Shown in pieces: positions 10,001 to 18,383 of a DNA stretch of 64,000 bases (its first letter is position 1; every line of letters starts with the position of its first letter). Position numbers and translations under genes: made by a program. The notes below the pieces were generated by a model. The model made no database searches, was not told the origin of the DNA, and worked only from the letters and a program-made list of their open reading frames with translations. Source of the stretch: Streptomyces sp. CA-278952 (GTDB taxonomy: Bacteria; Actinomycetota; Actinomycetes; Streptomycetales; Streptomycetaceae); contig NZ_CP112880.1 of the NCBI RefSeq assembly GCF_028747205.1, positions 5,704,001 through 5,768,000 on the forward strand, written 5' to 3'.

Positions 10001-13000
10001 CGCCTACGACAACGGCGCGCACGGGGCGGCCCCGAGCAAGGGCGACGCCACCCACACCGCCACGCTCAAGGAACACACCGGCAGCCGCGCCACGTACCTG
10101 GAGAACACCACCACCCACGACGGCTACGGCCGGCCCCTGAAAGCGACCGATCTCACCGCAACGCTCGTCTTCGACGCGGCCGGCGCACAGGTGTCGAAGA
10201 CTGCACGCGCCGACGGCCGCACGACGACCACGGCCTACACGCCCGCGACCGGCCGGGCCACACAGGTCACGGTCACCACACCGCCGGCCAGAACCACCGA
10301 CGCCGCCTCCGCGCAGACCACCAGGACAACGCTCGACCCGTTGCGCGGCCTGCCCGTCACGAAACTGGACACCAACAACCTGCGCACGGACCTGACCTAC
10401 GACGCCCTCGGGCGCTCCCTGAAGGTCTGGCTGCCCAACCGTTCCAAGGCAAGCAACCACACGCCGAACCACGAGTACACCTACACGGTTGCGGAGAGCC
10501 AACCGGTCGCCGTAGCCTCCAAGACCTTGGGCAAGAACTCCGTTCAGCTCACCGCCTACACCCTCTACGACGGATTCCTCCGTCCCCGCCAGGCACAACT
10601 GCCCGGCCCCGATGGCGGACGCCTGATCACGGACACTTTCTACGACGACCGGGGCCTGGCCACCAAGACGTTCGCTCCCTACTACACCACCGGAGCGCCG
10701 CAGACCGGGCTGTTCGAACTGGACGACGCCATGAGCGTCGAAACTCAGGGCTGGAACACCTACGACGGCTTGGGCCGCCTCACCGAAGCCACCCAGATCG
10801 CGGGCAACGGCGACGGAGGGCAACGCCTCGGCACCACCCGCACCCTCTACGGAGGCGACCGGACGACCGTGATCCCGCCGGTGGGCGGCGCCGCCACGAC
10901 CACCCTGACAGACGCCCGCGGGATGACGACGGAGATGCGGCAGCACCACTCGCGCAACGCCGACGCCTCCTACGAATCCACCCGCTACGAGTACACCCCC
11001 GCAGGGCAGCTGGCCAAGGTCACGGACCCGGCCGGCAACACCTGGACCCACACGTACGACCAGCGGGGACAGAACGTCTCCAGCAAGGACCCGGACAGCG
11101 GCACCACCACCAGCACCTACGACGACCGCGGCCAGCGCACCTCGTCCACCAACACGAGGAAGACCAAGAACAAGCTCTTCTACGGCTACGACAACCTGGG
11201 CCGCCGCACCGAAGTGCGTGAGAGCTCGGCCACCGGCACCCTGCTGGCCGACTGGACCTACGACACCGTCTCCGGCGCCAAGGGCTTCCTCGCCGCCACC
11301 ACCCGCTACAGCGGTTCCGCCGCCTACACCACCAAGGTGCTGGACTACGACCAGCTCTACCGTGCCACACGCACCAGCATCACCGTTCCCGCCGCCGAGG
11401 GCGCCCTGCAGGGCAGCTACCAGTTCAACACCGGCTACAACACCGACGGAACCGTCTCCGGTACGGGCTTCCCCGCGGCCGGGGGACTGTCCGGCGGGGG
11501 TGTCACCTACGGCTACGACGACACGCTGCGCCCGGTCCAGATCACCGGCAGCCAGGGCCTGAAGGCCGTCACCGGGTACAGCTACACCGGGAAGCCCCTG
11601 CAGACACAGCTGACCAACGGTGCGGCCGGGAAGATCACTCAGGTCGACAACACCTACCAGTGGGGTACCCAGCGGTTGGAGACCAGCAGGGTCGACCGCG
11701 AGGACCAGCCCGGCGTCGACAAGTTCGCCACGTACACCTACGACGAGGCCGGCAACATCCTCGGCGTCGCGGACGTCAACCGCACCGGCACCGACGCCCA
11801 GTGCTTCACCTACGACCACCTCCAGAGGCTCACCACCGAGTGGACACAAGCCACGACCACCTGCGCGGAATCACCTTCGGGCAGCTCGGTCGGCGGTCCG
11901 GCCCCGTACTGGAACTCCTACACCTACGACAAGGCCGGCAACCGCCTCACCGAGACCCGGCACGACATCGCGGGTGACGCCTCCAAGGACACCTACCGCA
12001 CCTACGACTACCCCGACCCGGGCACCGCACAGCCGCACACCCTGGCCTCGGTCACGGCGACCGGCCCGAACGGTACCTCACGTGACTCCTACACCTACGA
12101 CGAGACCGGCAACACCCGGACCCGCACCCTCCAAGGGGACCAGCAGACCCTCGAATGGGACGCGGAAGGTCATCTCGCCAAGGTCACCAAGCCTGTCGAA
12201 GGCTCCGCCGACGAAGTCACCGAATACCTCTACGACACCGAGGGGCAGCGCCTGATCGGCCGCACCCCCACCGAGACCACGCTCTACCTCGGCTCCACCG
12301 AGATCACCTTGGCGAAGGGGACCGCCACACCGAAGGCCACGCGCTACATCGACCTCGGCGGCGGAAACCAAGCGGTCCAGAGCGACGACGGCAGCATCTC
12401 GTTCACACTCGGAGACCACCACGGCACCGGACAACTGGCCGTCGACTCGGTGGACATGTCCATCAGCCGACGCGGCACCACTCCCTTCGGCAGTCCACGC
12501 GGCCAGACACCCGCCCACTGGCCGGGAACCAAGGGATTCGTCGGTGGCACCACCGACACCAGCACTGGCCTGACCCACCTGGGAGCGCGCGAATACGACC
12601 CGTCGACCGGCCGATTCATCAGCGTCGACCCGATCATGGACCCGGCCAGTCCTCAGCAGATCAATGGCTACGCCTATGCCAACCACTCACCCGTAGCCGG
12701 CTCCGACCCCACCGGCCTGTACTGCGACGGCTGCAGCTACAACAATCCCGACAGCGTCTGGGGACAGGGAAGTGGCCCCGGCTGCACGCACTACAACTGC
12801 TACGACCAGGACGGCAGCGTCGCCTACGAAGTACGCGAGACAGCCTGGTCCCCGCCCAGCGCCAAGTCCTCGGCGGGCCGGGGCCCGAAGCCCACCTCCA
12901 AGCCGGTGGCCGAACCCGAACCCATATTCCTGGCCGGCGTGCGCATCCCCACGCCGAAGGAGATGAACTACCGCTCCGGCTACCAGGACCTGTGGGACGA

Positions 13001-14027
13001 CTACCAGGCCCAGGTGATGCGCTGGTCCGAGGGGCAGTGCCAGTCGGACTCCGGCTCCGAGGTCTGCGCCGCCGCCCACGCCCTCGGCTGGGTGCGGCCC
13101 GGTATCGACCTGTTCGGGATCCAGGACGCCATCGACTGTGCCCATGGCAGTGTGAGCGGCTGTCTGTGGACCGCGGTGGGGATCATCCCCTGGACCAAGA
13201 TCGGCAAGGCAGCCAAGCTGCTCAAGGCGGGCAAGCAGGCCGGCGCCGCCAAGCTGGCGACGTGCCCCGTCCGGCACAGCTTCGTGGCGGGCACCGAGGT
13301 CGCGATGGCCGACGGCACGAGCAAACCCATCGAACAGGTGGAGGTCGGCGACCAAGTCCTCGCCACCGATCCCGTGACCGGCCGGACACAGACCCGCGAA
13401 GTGGTCGCCACCATCACCAAGGATGACGACAAGCACTACACCCGCCTCACGGTCACCACCCCCGACGGCGAAGCCGGCATCACCGCCACCGACCACCACC
13501 CCTTCTGGAACCCGGACGCCCAGGCATGGGTGAACGCCGCCGATCTCGAGTCCGGCACTCGGCTGCTCACTGCTGACGGAACGGTCGCGACCGTCGAGAA
13601 TGTCCGGCACTACCGTACGACCGGCCGCACCTTCGACCTCACGGTCGCCGGGTTGCATACGTACTATGTGCTGGCGGGCGAGACGCCGGTACTCGTTCAC
13701 AATAGCGGCCCCGGCTGTGGATCGATCTGGATCGATTCGAACAAGGTTCCTCACCATTTCAAGCATGCTGAAGACTTCGGGATCACCGGAAAGGAAAGCA
13801 AGGCAACCAAGCAGGCTTTCGTGAATACCTTGCAGAGCTTCGTTGGGAATCCAGGAAACCTTCAGATCGCAGGTACTTATCGGGGAGCCGCGGCGCGGCA
13901 CTACGTGGACCCAAATACAGGACGTCACGTATCGGTCGACCTTGAATCCGGTCAGATGCTGGGTGCCTGGAGATCGGATCCGACATCGGACCAGTTCCGG
14001 TACCTCATGGAACAAGGGAAGTTGTGA
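7095..14027 (+). CDS. RHS/YD-repeat polymorphic toxin with Hint and colicin-D-like C-terminus
   Basis: A 2310-residue secreted polymorphic toxin. ATG 7095 (MNGRAGSRRW) after GAGGGA gives a clean signal peptide ending near ANA; the frame extends upstream to 7041 without a signal. YD repeats (for example YDERGQ/YDNLGRR types) fill the centre. The RHS core LGAREYDPSTGRFISVDP lies at about 1828-1845, followed by YAYANHSPVAGSDPTGLY. A pretoxin Hint domain spans ~2059-2204, from CPVRHSFVAGTEVAMADGT to TPVLVHNS, and is expected to self-cleave and free the toxin. The last ~105 residues (KHAEDFGI, TYRGAAARHYVDPNTGRHV, MLGAWRSDP) match the colicin D type tRNA-Arg anticodon nuclease pattern. The immunity gene overlaps the stop codon. 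It lies inside the first tRNA-linked segment. Confidence 0.88.
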   Translation: MNGRAGSRRWIVLRRRVALSVSAVLVGTLLQGITAPANADDGTGLPGLPTSEKPLTGHTAKTDPRIDDGAPTSPRSKPRAAWARPGTATVMAPGRGQAARQAGDLPIALTAPSPTAARQKNVRPAAESAAVRVLGREQASKAGVEGLLFTLTPAAPSGEKQADTVNTGVRVDYASFAQAYGGAYASRMRLVELPACSLTTPAEPNCRAGRPVTATNDPEKHQLTATDLALETGAVTVLAAAAGVSSEAGDYTATPLSPSAAWHTNVNTGDFTWSYDIPVPDVPGGMRPILGMSYSSGSIDGRTGTTNNQSSWVGDGFDLWPGSIERRYKPCADDDIKNADGHTPGDLCWGYDNAFISFNGKAGELVPTGTDTFRLQSDDGTKIKRLTDKARGNGDNDGEYWELTTPEGTRYYFGYHRLPGWATGKESTDSTWTAPVYGDDSGDKCHATAFADSWCQQAWRWNLDYAVDLRGNAVAYYYDKEGNSYGRNLEDADDTPYTRGGSLDRIEYGLESADLYADKALAKVDFTNAERCLPVTGVTCAADTIGDTSFHWYDTPYDMHCASGTTCDQGRLSPTFWTRKRLASITTQVLRSDGTYADIDSWKLGHRWGMADVDYQLLLASIQHTGHTATPAVTLPKTTFGYAQAANRLDRTGDGKAPFIKERLSDISDEYGGQISVDYSAPACDWDALPTPQTNTTRCFPQYIGGSTTDDPTRQWFNKYVVDAVTLTDRTGTAPDQITRYTYLGDAAWHFDDDDGLTKEKFKTWSQWRGYGHVRVQTGGVGAMKSQEEHYFLRGMHGDRKAPSGGTKDVSVSLGAGEGEPITDHEAAGGFEYKSAVYSAPGGKVLKKTVSRPWHHETAKRTRSWGAITANFTGASNTRVLTSLDKGTGDRWRETSTFTTYDTVAGRVAQVNDLADTSLPNDDQCTRTTYATNTTENILSLPARVETVAAACTATDVDRSKAVIADTRTAYDNGAHGAAPSKGDATHTATLKEHTGSRATYLENTTTHDGYGRPLKATDLTATLVFDAAGAQVSKTARADGRTTTTAYTPATGRATQVTVTTPPARTTDAASAQTTRTTLDPLRGLPVTKLDTNNLRTDLTYDALGRSLKVWLPNRSKASNHTPNHEYTYTVAESQPVAVASKTLGKNSVQLTAYTLYDGFLRPRQAQLPGPDGGRLITDTFYDDRGLATKTFAPYYTTGAPQTGLFELDDAMSVETQGWNTYDGLGRLTEATQIAGNGDGGQRLGTTRTLYGGDRTTVIPPVGGAATTTLTDARGMTTEMRQHHSRNADASYESTRYEYTPAGQLAKVTDPAGNTWTHTYDQRGQNVSSKDPDSGTTTSTYDDRGQRTSSTNTRKTKNKLFYGYDNLGRRTEVRESSATGTLLADWTYDTVSGAKGFLAATTRYSGSAAYTTKVLDYDQLYRATRTSITVPAAEGALQGSYQFNTGYNTDGTVSGTGFPAAGGLSGGGVTYGYDDTLRPVQITGSQGLKAVTGYSYTGKPLQTQLTNGAAGKITQVDNTYQWGTQRLETSRVDREDQPGVDKFATYTYDEAGNILGVADVNRTGTDAQCFTYDHLQRLTTEWTQATTTCAESPSGSSVGGPAPYWNSYTYDKAGNRLTETRHDIAGDASKDTYRTYDYPDPGTAQPHTLASVTATGPNGTSRDSYTYDETGNTRTRTLQGDQQTLEWDAEGHLAKVTKPVEGSADEVTEYLYDTEGQRLIGRTPTETTLYLGSTEITLAKGTATPKATRYIDLGGGNQAVQSDDGSISFTLGDHHGTGQLAVDSVDMSISRRGTTPFGSPRGQTPAHWPGTKGFVGGTTDTSTGLTHLGAREYDPSTGRFISVDPIMDPASPQQINGYAYANHSPVAGSDPTGLYCDGCSYNNPDSVWGQGSGPGCTHYNCYDQDGSVAYEVRETAWSPPSAKSSAGRGPKPTSKPVAEPEPIFLAGVRIPTPKEMNYRSGYQDLWDDYQAQVMRWSEGQCQSDSGSEVCAAAHALGWVRPGIDLFGIQDAIDCAHGSVSGCLWTAVGIIPWTKIGKAAKLLKAGKQAGAAKLATCPVRHSFVAGTEVAMADGTSKPIEQVEVGDQVLATDPVTGRTQTREVVATITKDDDKHYTRLTVTTPDGEAGITATDHHPFWNPDAQAWVNAADLESGTRLLTADGTVATVENVRHYRTTGRTFDLTVAGLHTYYVLAGETPVLVHNSGPGCGSIWIDSNKVPHHFKHAEDFGITGKESKATKQAFVNTLQSFVGNPGNLQIAGTYRGAAARHYVDPNTGRHVSVDLESGQMLGAWRSDPTSDQFRYLMEQGKL

Positions 14028-14302
14028 TGGCCAAGCTGGAACCGTTCTTGGCGCTCGCGTCAGCAGTGGCAGAAGGAAGGATCTCGGCGGCCGAGTTCTC
14101 GGTAGTCTGCCTTCCGCTGTACAAGAACTACCCGGGCCCATTTCCGTCGCACGAGCAGTATGAGGTCGCCACCGAATTGTTCTATGTGGCCAACGATCAC
14201 TATGCGGGCGCTTCTGATGCGCCTGCGGGTACGTTGAGTGACGAGCAAGTTAGAGCAGCAGCCGCAGAAATCGCCGAGAGGATGCGATCACTGCTCCAGT
14301 GA
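14027..14302 (+). CDS. Immunity protein for the colicin-D-like toxin
   Basis: A 91-residue acidic protein (MAKLEPFLALASAVAEGRIS..) whose ATG overlaps the toxin's TGA by one base (TGATG); a GTG three bases earlier is also possible. Small size, acidity and the tight coupling to the RHS toxin are what an immunity gene should show. The pattern AEFSVVCLPLYKNYPGPFP followed by an E..AERM helix agrees with the colicin D immunity / bacteriocin self-protection helical family. It should bind and block the nuclease in the producing cell. Family assignment is from motif memory, while the immunity role rests mainly on position. Confidence 0.78.
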   Translation: MAKLEPFLALASAVAEGRISAAEFSVVCLPLYKNYPGPFPSHEQYEVATELFYVANDHYAGASDAPAGTLSDEQVRAAAAEIAERMRSLLQ

Positions 14303-14340
14303 CCGTGGTTCGGTAGGGCTTCTGTCGAGAATTACTATCC

Positions 14341-14386
14341 GCACATGCTCACGGCAACGGAGATTTTTGTTGTCGTGGGCATGTGC
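14341..14386 (+). terminator. 46-bp imperfect inverted repeat after the immunity gene
   Basis: GCACATGC pairs with GCATGTGC, and inside it CACGGCAAC pairs with GTTGTCGTG (one mismatch pair at G/T), around a GGAGATTTTT loop. Most likely the transcription terminator of the toxin-immunity operon; it could also be an IS terminal relic because a transposase remnant follows. Confidence 0.55.
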
Positions 14387-14606
14387 GCTTTGACGGTGAC
14401 GCTGAGGGCAACGTCGGCGGACGACGGCTGCGGTAAGCGGGTCGTCGTTGTCGTCGTCGGCCCGCTGAGGCTGTCGCCCAGGGTGTCGACGGCTCGGCGC
14501 TGCAGGCGGAGTCGGTCGTGAAGCGGATGCGGCGGAGGCCGGACCGGTCGAGGAGTCGATCGAAGCGGCGGGTCGTGTTGGCCGAGTCGATCGGCCGTCC
14601 GTCGGC

Positions 14607-15263
14607 GTGACGAAGACGAGCCCGCTGGCCGTCCAAATCCTGTTCGCCGACCAGGTAGGGATCCGCTCCGACCGGGTCACTGGCCGCACCTGGGGCGTCA
14701 AGGGGAGGACTCCGATGGTTCGCCGCACAGGCAACCGGTTCTCCGTGAACGCGATGTCCGCGATCAGCACCAAGGGCCGCATGCACTTTATCGTCTTCAC
14801 CGAGTCGTTCGACGCGACGGTCCTGTGCCGCTTCCTCGCCCGCATCGTCGAACACTTCGACCGGAAGGTTCACTCGGCTCACCGCTCGAAGACCGTCCGG
14901 GCCTGGCTCGCCGACCACAAGGACAAGATCGAGCTGCACCTCCTGCCTTCGCACTCACCCGAGATGGACCCGGACGAGCTCGTCAACGCCGACCTCAGAC
15001 GCAGCCTGCCCCAGACCCGCCGGGCCAGGAATCGGACCGAACCCGCCGCCGAGACCCGCAGATCCTTCCACCGCCGAAAACGCCAACCACACGTCATTAC
15101 GGGCTACTTCGAAGCCCGACACGTCCGCTACGCCATCGAGGAGTCCCTGCTCACCGAGCAGGGACTCCCTTTGCCGCAACACACTTATGTCCCGCCCGTG
15201 ATGGGTGGGCCCTCGGCGATGTTGCTCCGCCCGGCCGGGCGGAACACACCGGCGGTGCGCTGA
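14607..15263 (+). pseudogene. IS630-family transposase remnant, catalytic Asp deleted
   Basis: The frame matches the C-terminal half of an IS630 transposase: DQVGIRSDRVTGRTWGVKGRTP, FTESFDATVLCRFLARIVEHF, ELHLLPSHSPEMDPDELVNADL. The usual stretch K-V-H-L-(I/V)-V-D-G-H-S-A-H-R-S reads here KVHSAHRS: six residues including the middle Asp of the DDE triad are missing in frame. The N-terminal DNA-binding half is also absent; the 300 bases upstream hold no matching frame. The tail from about residue 150 (RRSFHRRKRQPHVITGYFEARHVRYAIEE) is arginine-rich, and the readable similarity fades there. It cannot be an active transposase and probably marks an old insertion behind the toxin operon. Confidence 0.75.
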
Positions 15264-15521
15264 TGCAAGGAGGGCATCGCCCGCGACGCACTGGTGGCCC
15301 GCACCTGCGCGGCATTCTTCCGAACGTCGCACCCCTGGTGACATCACGACCTGATGTGTTCGCCGTCGTGCCGTCCGCTACGCAACGTAGCCGCGCCCTG
15401 GGTTGGTAAGGGGGTCAGGGGACTCACGAAGCTCGCCGTAGCCCGGGGTGATCCGTAGTCCCCTCGAATGTGGCTCCGCCCTACGCATCGAGGGCTGTGG
15501 TCGCGTTGAAGTGAAGAAGGG

Positions 15522-15862
15522 CTGGTGCAGCGAACGCTGCACGGTCCCCCGTTCCAGCCGGATCGAGGGGGACGCAGCGGGATGGAAACGGGTGGCTATG
15601 TCGGTGATTTGGCATCGTCGCAGGTGAGAGGCGTCACTCTTATGGGTTCGAGTCCCACCCGCCCCACCCAGCGTCTCCAGGCAGAATCGTTCTGACCTGG
15701 GGAAACGCGTTCTTCTCGGGCGTTTTCCGTGCAGCGGACGCGGCACGGAGGTGCAGCGAACGGGGCTCTTGAGCCATCTGGGACTGGCCTTGTGCGACGG
15801 TGACCTGGGCTTTTGTGGTCCCGCGCCGGTGGGAGGGTTACGAGCGATCCCACGGCTGCGGG
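15522..15862 (+). repeat. Junction B: right end, tRNA 3' duplicate, next left end
   Basis: From left to right: the dyad GTGCAGCG-AA-CGCTGCAC (15525-15542), a conserved right-end stretch containing GATCGAGGGGGACGCAGC and ATGGAAACGGGTGGCTATGT, the tRNA 3' duplicate with terminator hairpin (15644-15709), GTGCAGCGAACG near 15752, TGACCTGGGCTTTTGTGG (15801-15818) and GATCCCACGGCTGCGGG. It is not a tRNA gene: the 5' half is absent. Confidence 0.78.
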
Positions 15863-16383
15863 TCGATTCGAGACCGCTCATCGCGGCACGTTCTCCGGCA
15901 GTCGCTGGAGTCCGAACAGCGCCGCTGTACGCTTGTGGTCAGCATGTGGCTGAGGGCGTCAGGCACTGGGATGAGTTGGGACGGGCCGGACCGGCGTTCT
16001 TTGTCCAGCAAGGCGGCTGGGTGCCGGCGGGCCCAACGTCCCGGGCGCGTAGTGGCGCGGTGCCCTCCGGGCGCGGGTTTCGGGCAGTGACGCGTGGGGT
16101 CCCCGCCTCAAGGGTGCCGTCGTCGCCTACCCGCCAGACGGTGACGGGGCCTTGCCCGACGGGCAACAGACGCTGCCCTCATGCCGGTGCCAGTGCGCGT
16201 GGGCGGTGACCTGCCCACGCGCCAGGTCGATGAGCTCGAAGCCGCTGGCGTGACCGCGTACTGCTGGGAAGTGACAGTGCCCAGCAGCAGGAATGCTCGT
16301 CCACGCTGGCGAAGACACGAAGGCCCACGCGAGCCGGCCGCCAGGTCCCGGGCCCCGAGGCGGCGCAGGCGTCTCCCGGTCGG
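15863..16383. other. Gene-free stretch after junction B
   Basis: I see no protein-like frame, tRNA or strong hairpin. It lies downstream of the minus-strand lipoprotein gene and so probably includes that operon's terminator region, which I could not pin down. Confidence 0.4.
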
Positions 16384-16899
16384 TCAGAACGCCTGCAAGT
16401 ACACCCGGGTTGTGCCGGCATCCAGTTCGAGGATGTGGATCTCGATCCACTGAACCTCGGTCCGGCGGCTGTCCCCCACGCAAGGCGGGCAGACTCCGGC
16501 CCAACGGACGCCCTTCTTGCTCTGAGGCTCGGCGAGGCCGAGATGGCCGAAGAGCTCCGTGGGGGACGGGAGGTTCTCGTTCCTGACGCGCAGGGGCTCC
16601 TCGAGACGCAGGTCCTCCGCCACTCGTACTGCGGTCTTCTCGTCGGTGACGAAGGAGAGCAGGTAGATGTCCTCCCGAGGGTTGATCTGCACGGCGCCCT
16701 TCACCTCCGACGCGCTCTTGGGCACCTCCAGCTGCATGAACGCCGACGCCTCCGGGGCGCCCAGGGCCTTTTCCCAGCGCGAGGCGCGCCCGTCCGTCGT
16801 CCGGTGATCACCCCCGTCGGCATTAGAGCAGGAGGTGAGCAGCAGGGCGGCCCCGAGGACCGCGAGCAGCCGTGGCCTCAGGGCAGATCGGTCGTTCAC
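16384..16899 (-). CDS. Lipoprotein, last gene of a WXG-like operon
   Basis: A 171-residue predicted lipoprotein. The N-terminus MNDRSALRPRLLAVLGAALLLTSCSN is a type II signal peptide with lipobox LTSC and lipidated Cys24. The mature part has no domain I recognise: QLEVPKSASEVKGAVQINPREDIYLLSFVT suggests a small mixed alpha/beta module, and VCPPCVGDSRR gives a CxxC pair. The start overlaps the stop of the upstream gene by 4 bp (ATGA), so the two are translationally coupled. It should sit on the outer face of the membrane and may be a partner or receptor of the secreted-type protein upstream; that role is inference. Confidence 0.72.
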   Translation of the reverse strand: MNDRSALRPRLLAVLGAALLLTSCSNADGGDHRTTDGRASRWEKALGAPEASAFMQLEVPKSASEVKGAVQINPREDIYLLSFVTDEKTAVRVAEDLRLEEPLRVRNENLPSPTELFGHLGLAEPQSKKGVRWAGVCPPCVGDSRRTEVQWIEIHILELDAGTTRVYLQAF

Positions 16900-18356
16900 C
16901 GGTTCTCCTCGTCGCCGCGCGAGACGTCCCCGCGGGATCCTTCGCGCCCGGGGTCCGCCGGTGCCACCCCGGGGGCTGAGCCACTGTTCAGATCCTGGGT
17001 GTAGGTGCTGCTGCTACCGCGCATGTCGAATTCCTGGGCGAAGCCCACCTTGTGCAGTCGCCCCATATCGTCGTCGGGAATGGTGACACCACCGGGGAAC
17101 GTCGTCGTTTTCCCGGAGTCCCAGTTGTACCGGTCCCACACATTGACTTGATAGTCGAGCGAGACCTGTGGCTTGCCGCCGTCGCCCGGACTGACGGTGA
17201 CCATGCCCGACACGTTCTGCTGGTGCGACCCGACCGCGTGGAACCATTCGTCCTCACCGAAAGTCCGCCCGATCGCCTGGCTCTCCACGGGAACGACGAC
17301 CGTCCTGTCGCCGCCGGCCTTCTCGAACTCATCAAGGGCCTTCTGACGCCATGCTTCCTGGTTCTCGGCGATGTGAAGCGTGCCCACGTCGGTCCGGAAT
17401 CTGGAATCGTCGTGCAGGATGCGGTTGACATCGAGGTCGAGCGGCTCGCCGGTGCCACTGAGATAGTGCTGCATGTTGCGGGATGCCGCGACCTCTCCTG
17501 TGACATCGCCGCCTGTGGCGATGGCTTGAGCTTGCGTCAGGACCCAGAGGTCGTGAGCGGTGGGAGCCTCCGTGTCGAATGGTCCCGAGCCCGCGTCGGC
17601 CGGCCTCCACTTGTACAGCGGGGCCATGATCCCTGCTTCTCGAAGGTCGTCGCCGCGCTCTCGCAGCAGGATGCCGCGCGTCACCGGATCGAGATCACGC
17701 CACCACTCCGCCACGGCGGTCCTCCCCTTCGGCATGTTGGCGGCCTTGCCAGCCTCCTCCAGGGAGGGATAGGGGCTCTTTGCAGGGCTTCTGTTGAAGC
17801 CGTTCATGGTCCCGTCCATGATGTCGGAGTCGACCACGGCGGCCGCGAGGGCGAGCCTGATGCCGTCGTCGGCGTCAGTGACCGCCTGGACCGCGCGGTG
17901 GAGGAGATCGGCCCACCGGGTCACCTGAGCGCGCACGCTTTCCTGGTAGCCGGGGTCATGCACGTACGCACTGCGTGCACTCTGGCTGAGCTGTTCGGTA
18001 TCGAACGAAACGACGCCCTTCTCGGAGATGCGCATGCCGTCCTTGATGGCGTCGGTGCACACGGTGTTCTCCCTGCCACGGAGGGCGGCCAGCTGGGTGT
18101 GTGCATCGCGGAGGATGGACGCAATCGCCTTGGCCTCCTTCTGAGCCCCTTGCAGCTCCTTGAGCGTCACGGCGAACCTGTAGTTCGCGGCATCGGCGCT
18201 CTGGCCGACCCACGACCGTCCGAGTGAGATGCCATAGACATCGCGTTCGTATTGCTTCTCGATCGTCTTGAACTTGCCCGCCATCTCTCCCCACTTGTCA
18301 GCGGCGTCGGCGAGTTTGGACAGGTCGCTGCTCATCACTTCGTGATAGGTCGGCAC
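16896..18356 (-). CDS. WXG100/LXG-like N-terminal protein of unknown function
   Basis: A 486-residue protein with a long helical N-terminus (about residues 1-170: SSDLSKLADAADKWGEMAGKF, GRSWVGQSADAANYRFAVTLKE) that has the W-x-G turn and heptad look of WXG100/LXG proteins exported by type VII (Esx) systems. The middle (GILLRERGDDLREAGIMAPLYKW) and the beta-rich end (VSLDYQVNVWDRYNWDSGK) are not toxin domains I recognise. Near the C-terminus HKVGFAQEFDMRGSSS precedes a polar tail. I use GTG 18356 (MPTYHEVMSSDL), preceded by GGGGGAT. It sits between a small helical gene (27 bp upstream) and the coupled lipoprotein gene. A type VII-exported effector or structural protein is plausible, but no ESX secretion gene is visible in this window. 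Confidence 0.7.
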   Translation of the reverse strand: MPTYHEVMSSDLSKLADAADKWGEMAGKFKTIEKQYERDVYGISLGRSWVGQSADAANYRFAVTLKELQGAQKEAKAIASILRDAHTQLAALRGRENTVCTDAIKDGMRISEKGVVSFDTEQLSQSARSAYVHDPGYQESVRAQVTRWADLLHRAVQAVTDADDGIRLALAAAVVDSDIMDGTMNGFNRSPAKSPYPSLEEAGKAANMPKGRTAVAEWWRDLDPVTRGILLRERGDDLREAGIMAPLYKWRPADAGSGPFDTEAPTAHDLWVLTQAQAIATGGDVTGEVAASRNMQHYLSGTGEPLDLDVNRILHDDSRFRTDVGTLHIAENQEAWRQKALDEFEKAGGDRTVVVPVESQAIGRTFGEDEWFHAVGSHQQNVSGMVTVSPGDGGKPQVSLDYQVNVWDRYNWDSGKTTTFPGGVTIPDDDMGRLHKVGFAQEFDMRGSSSTYTQDLNSGSAPGVAPADPGREGSRGDVSRGDEENR

Positions 18357-18383
18357 GCATCCCCCGGGCGGTCGGTCGGCTGG

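Noticed and set aside
8811..11849. A 1012-codon open frame antisense to RHS1
   Set aside because: Composition is that of antisense GC-rich coding DNA; the sense frame carries YD repeats and the RHS core.
13270..13706. A true intein in RHS1
   Set aside because: The Hint domain is followed by a toxin tip rather than the second half of a host protein, and no homing endonuclease is present; it is a pretoxin Hint.
15644..15709. tRNA genes at 15.65, 19.46 and 30.90 kb
   Set aside because: Only the T arm and 3' acceptor strand are present; there is no 5' half, D arm or anticodon.
15378..15881. A minus-strand protein ending in a GGAGGTRTH-type motif (also seen near 2000 and 30900)
   Set aside because: This motif is the antisense of the tRNA 3' end and appears wherever the core is duplicated; it is a known type of false ORF.
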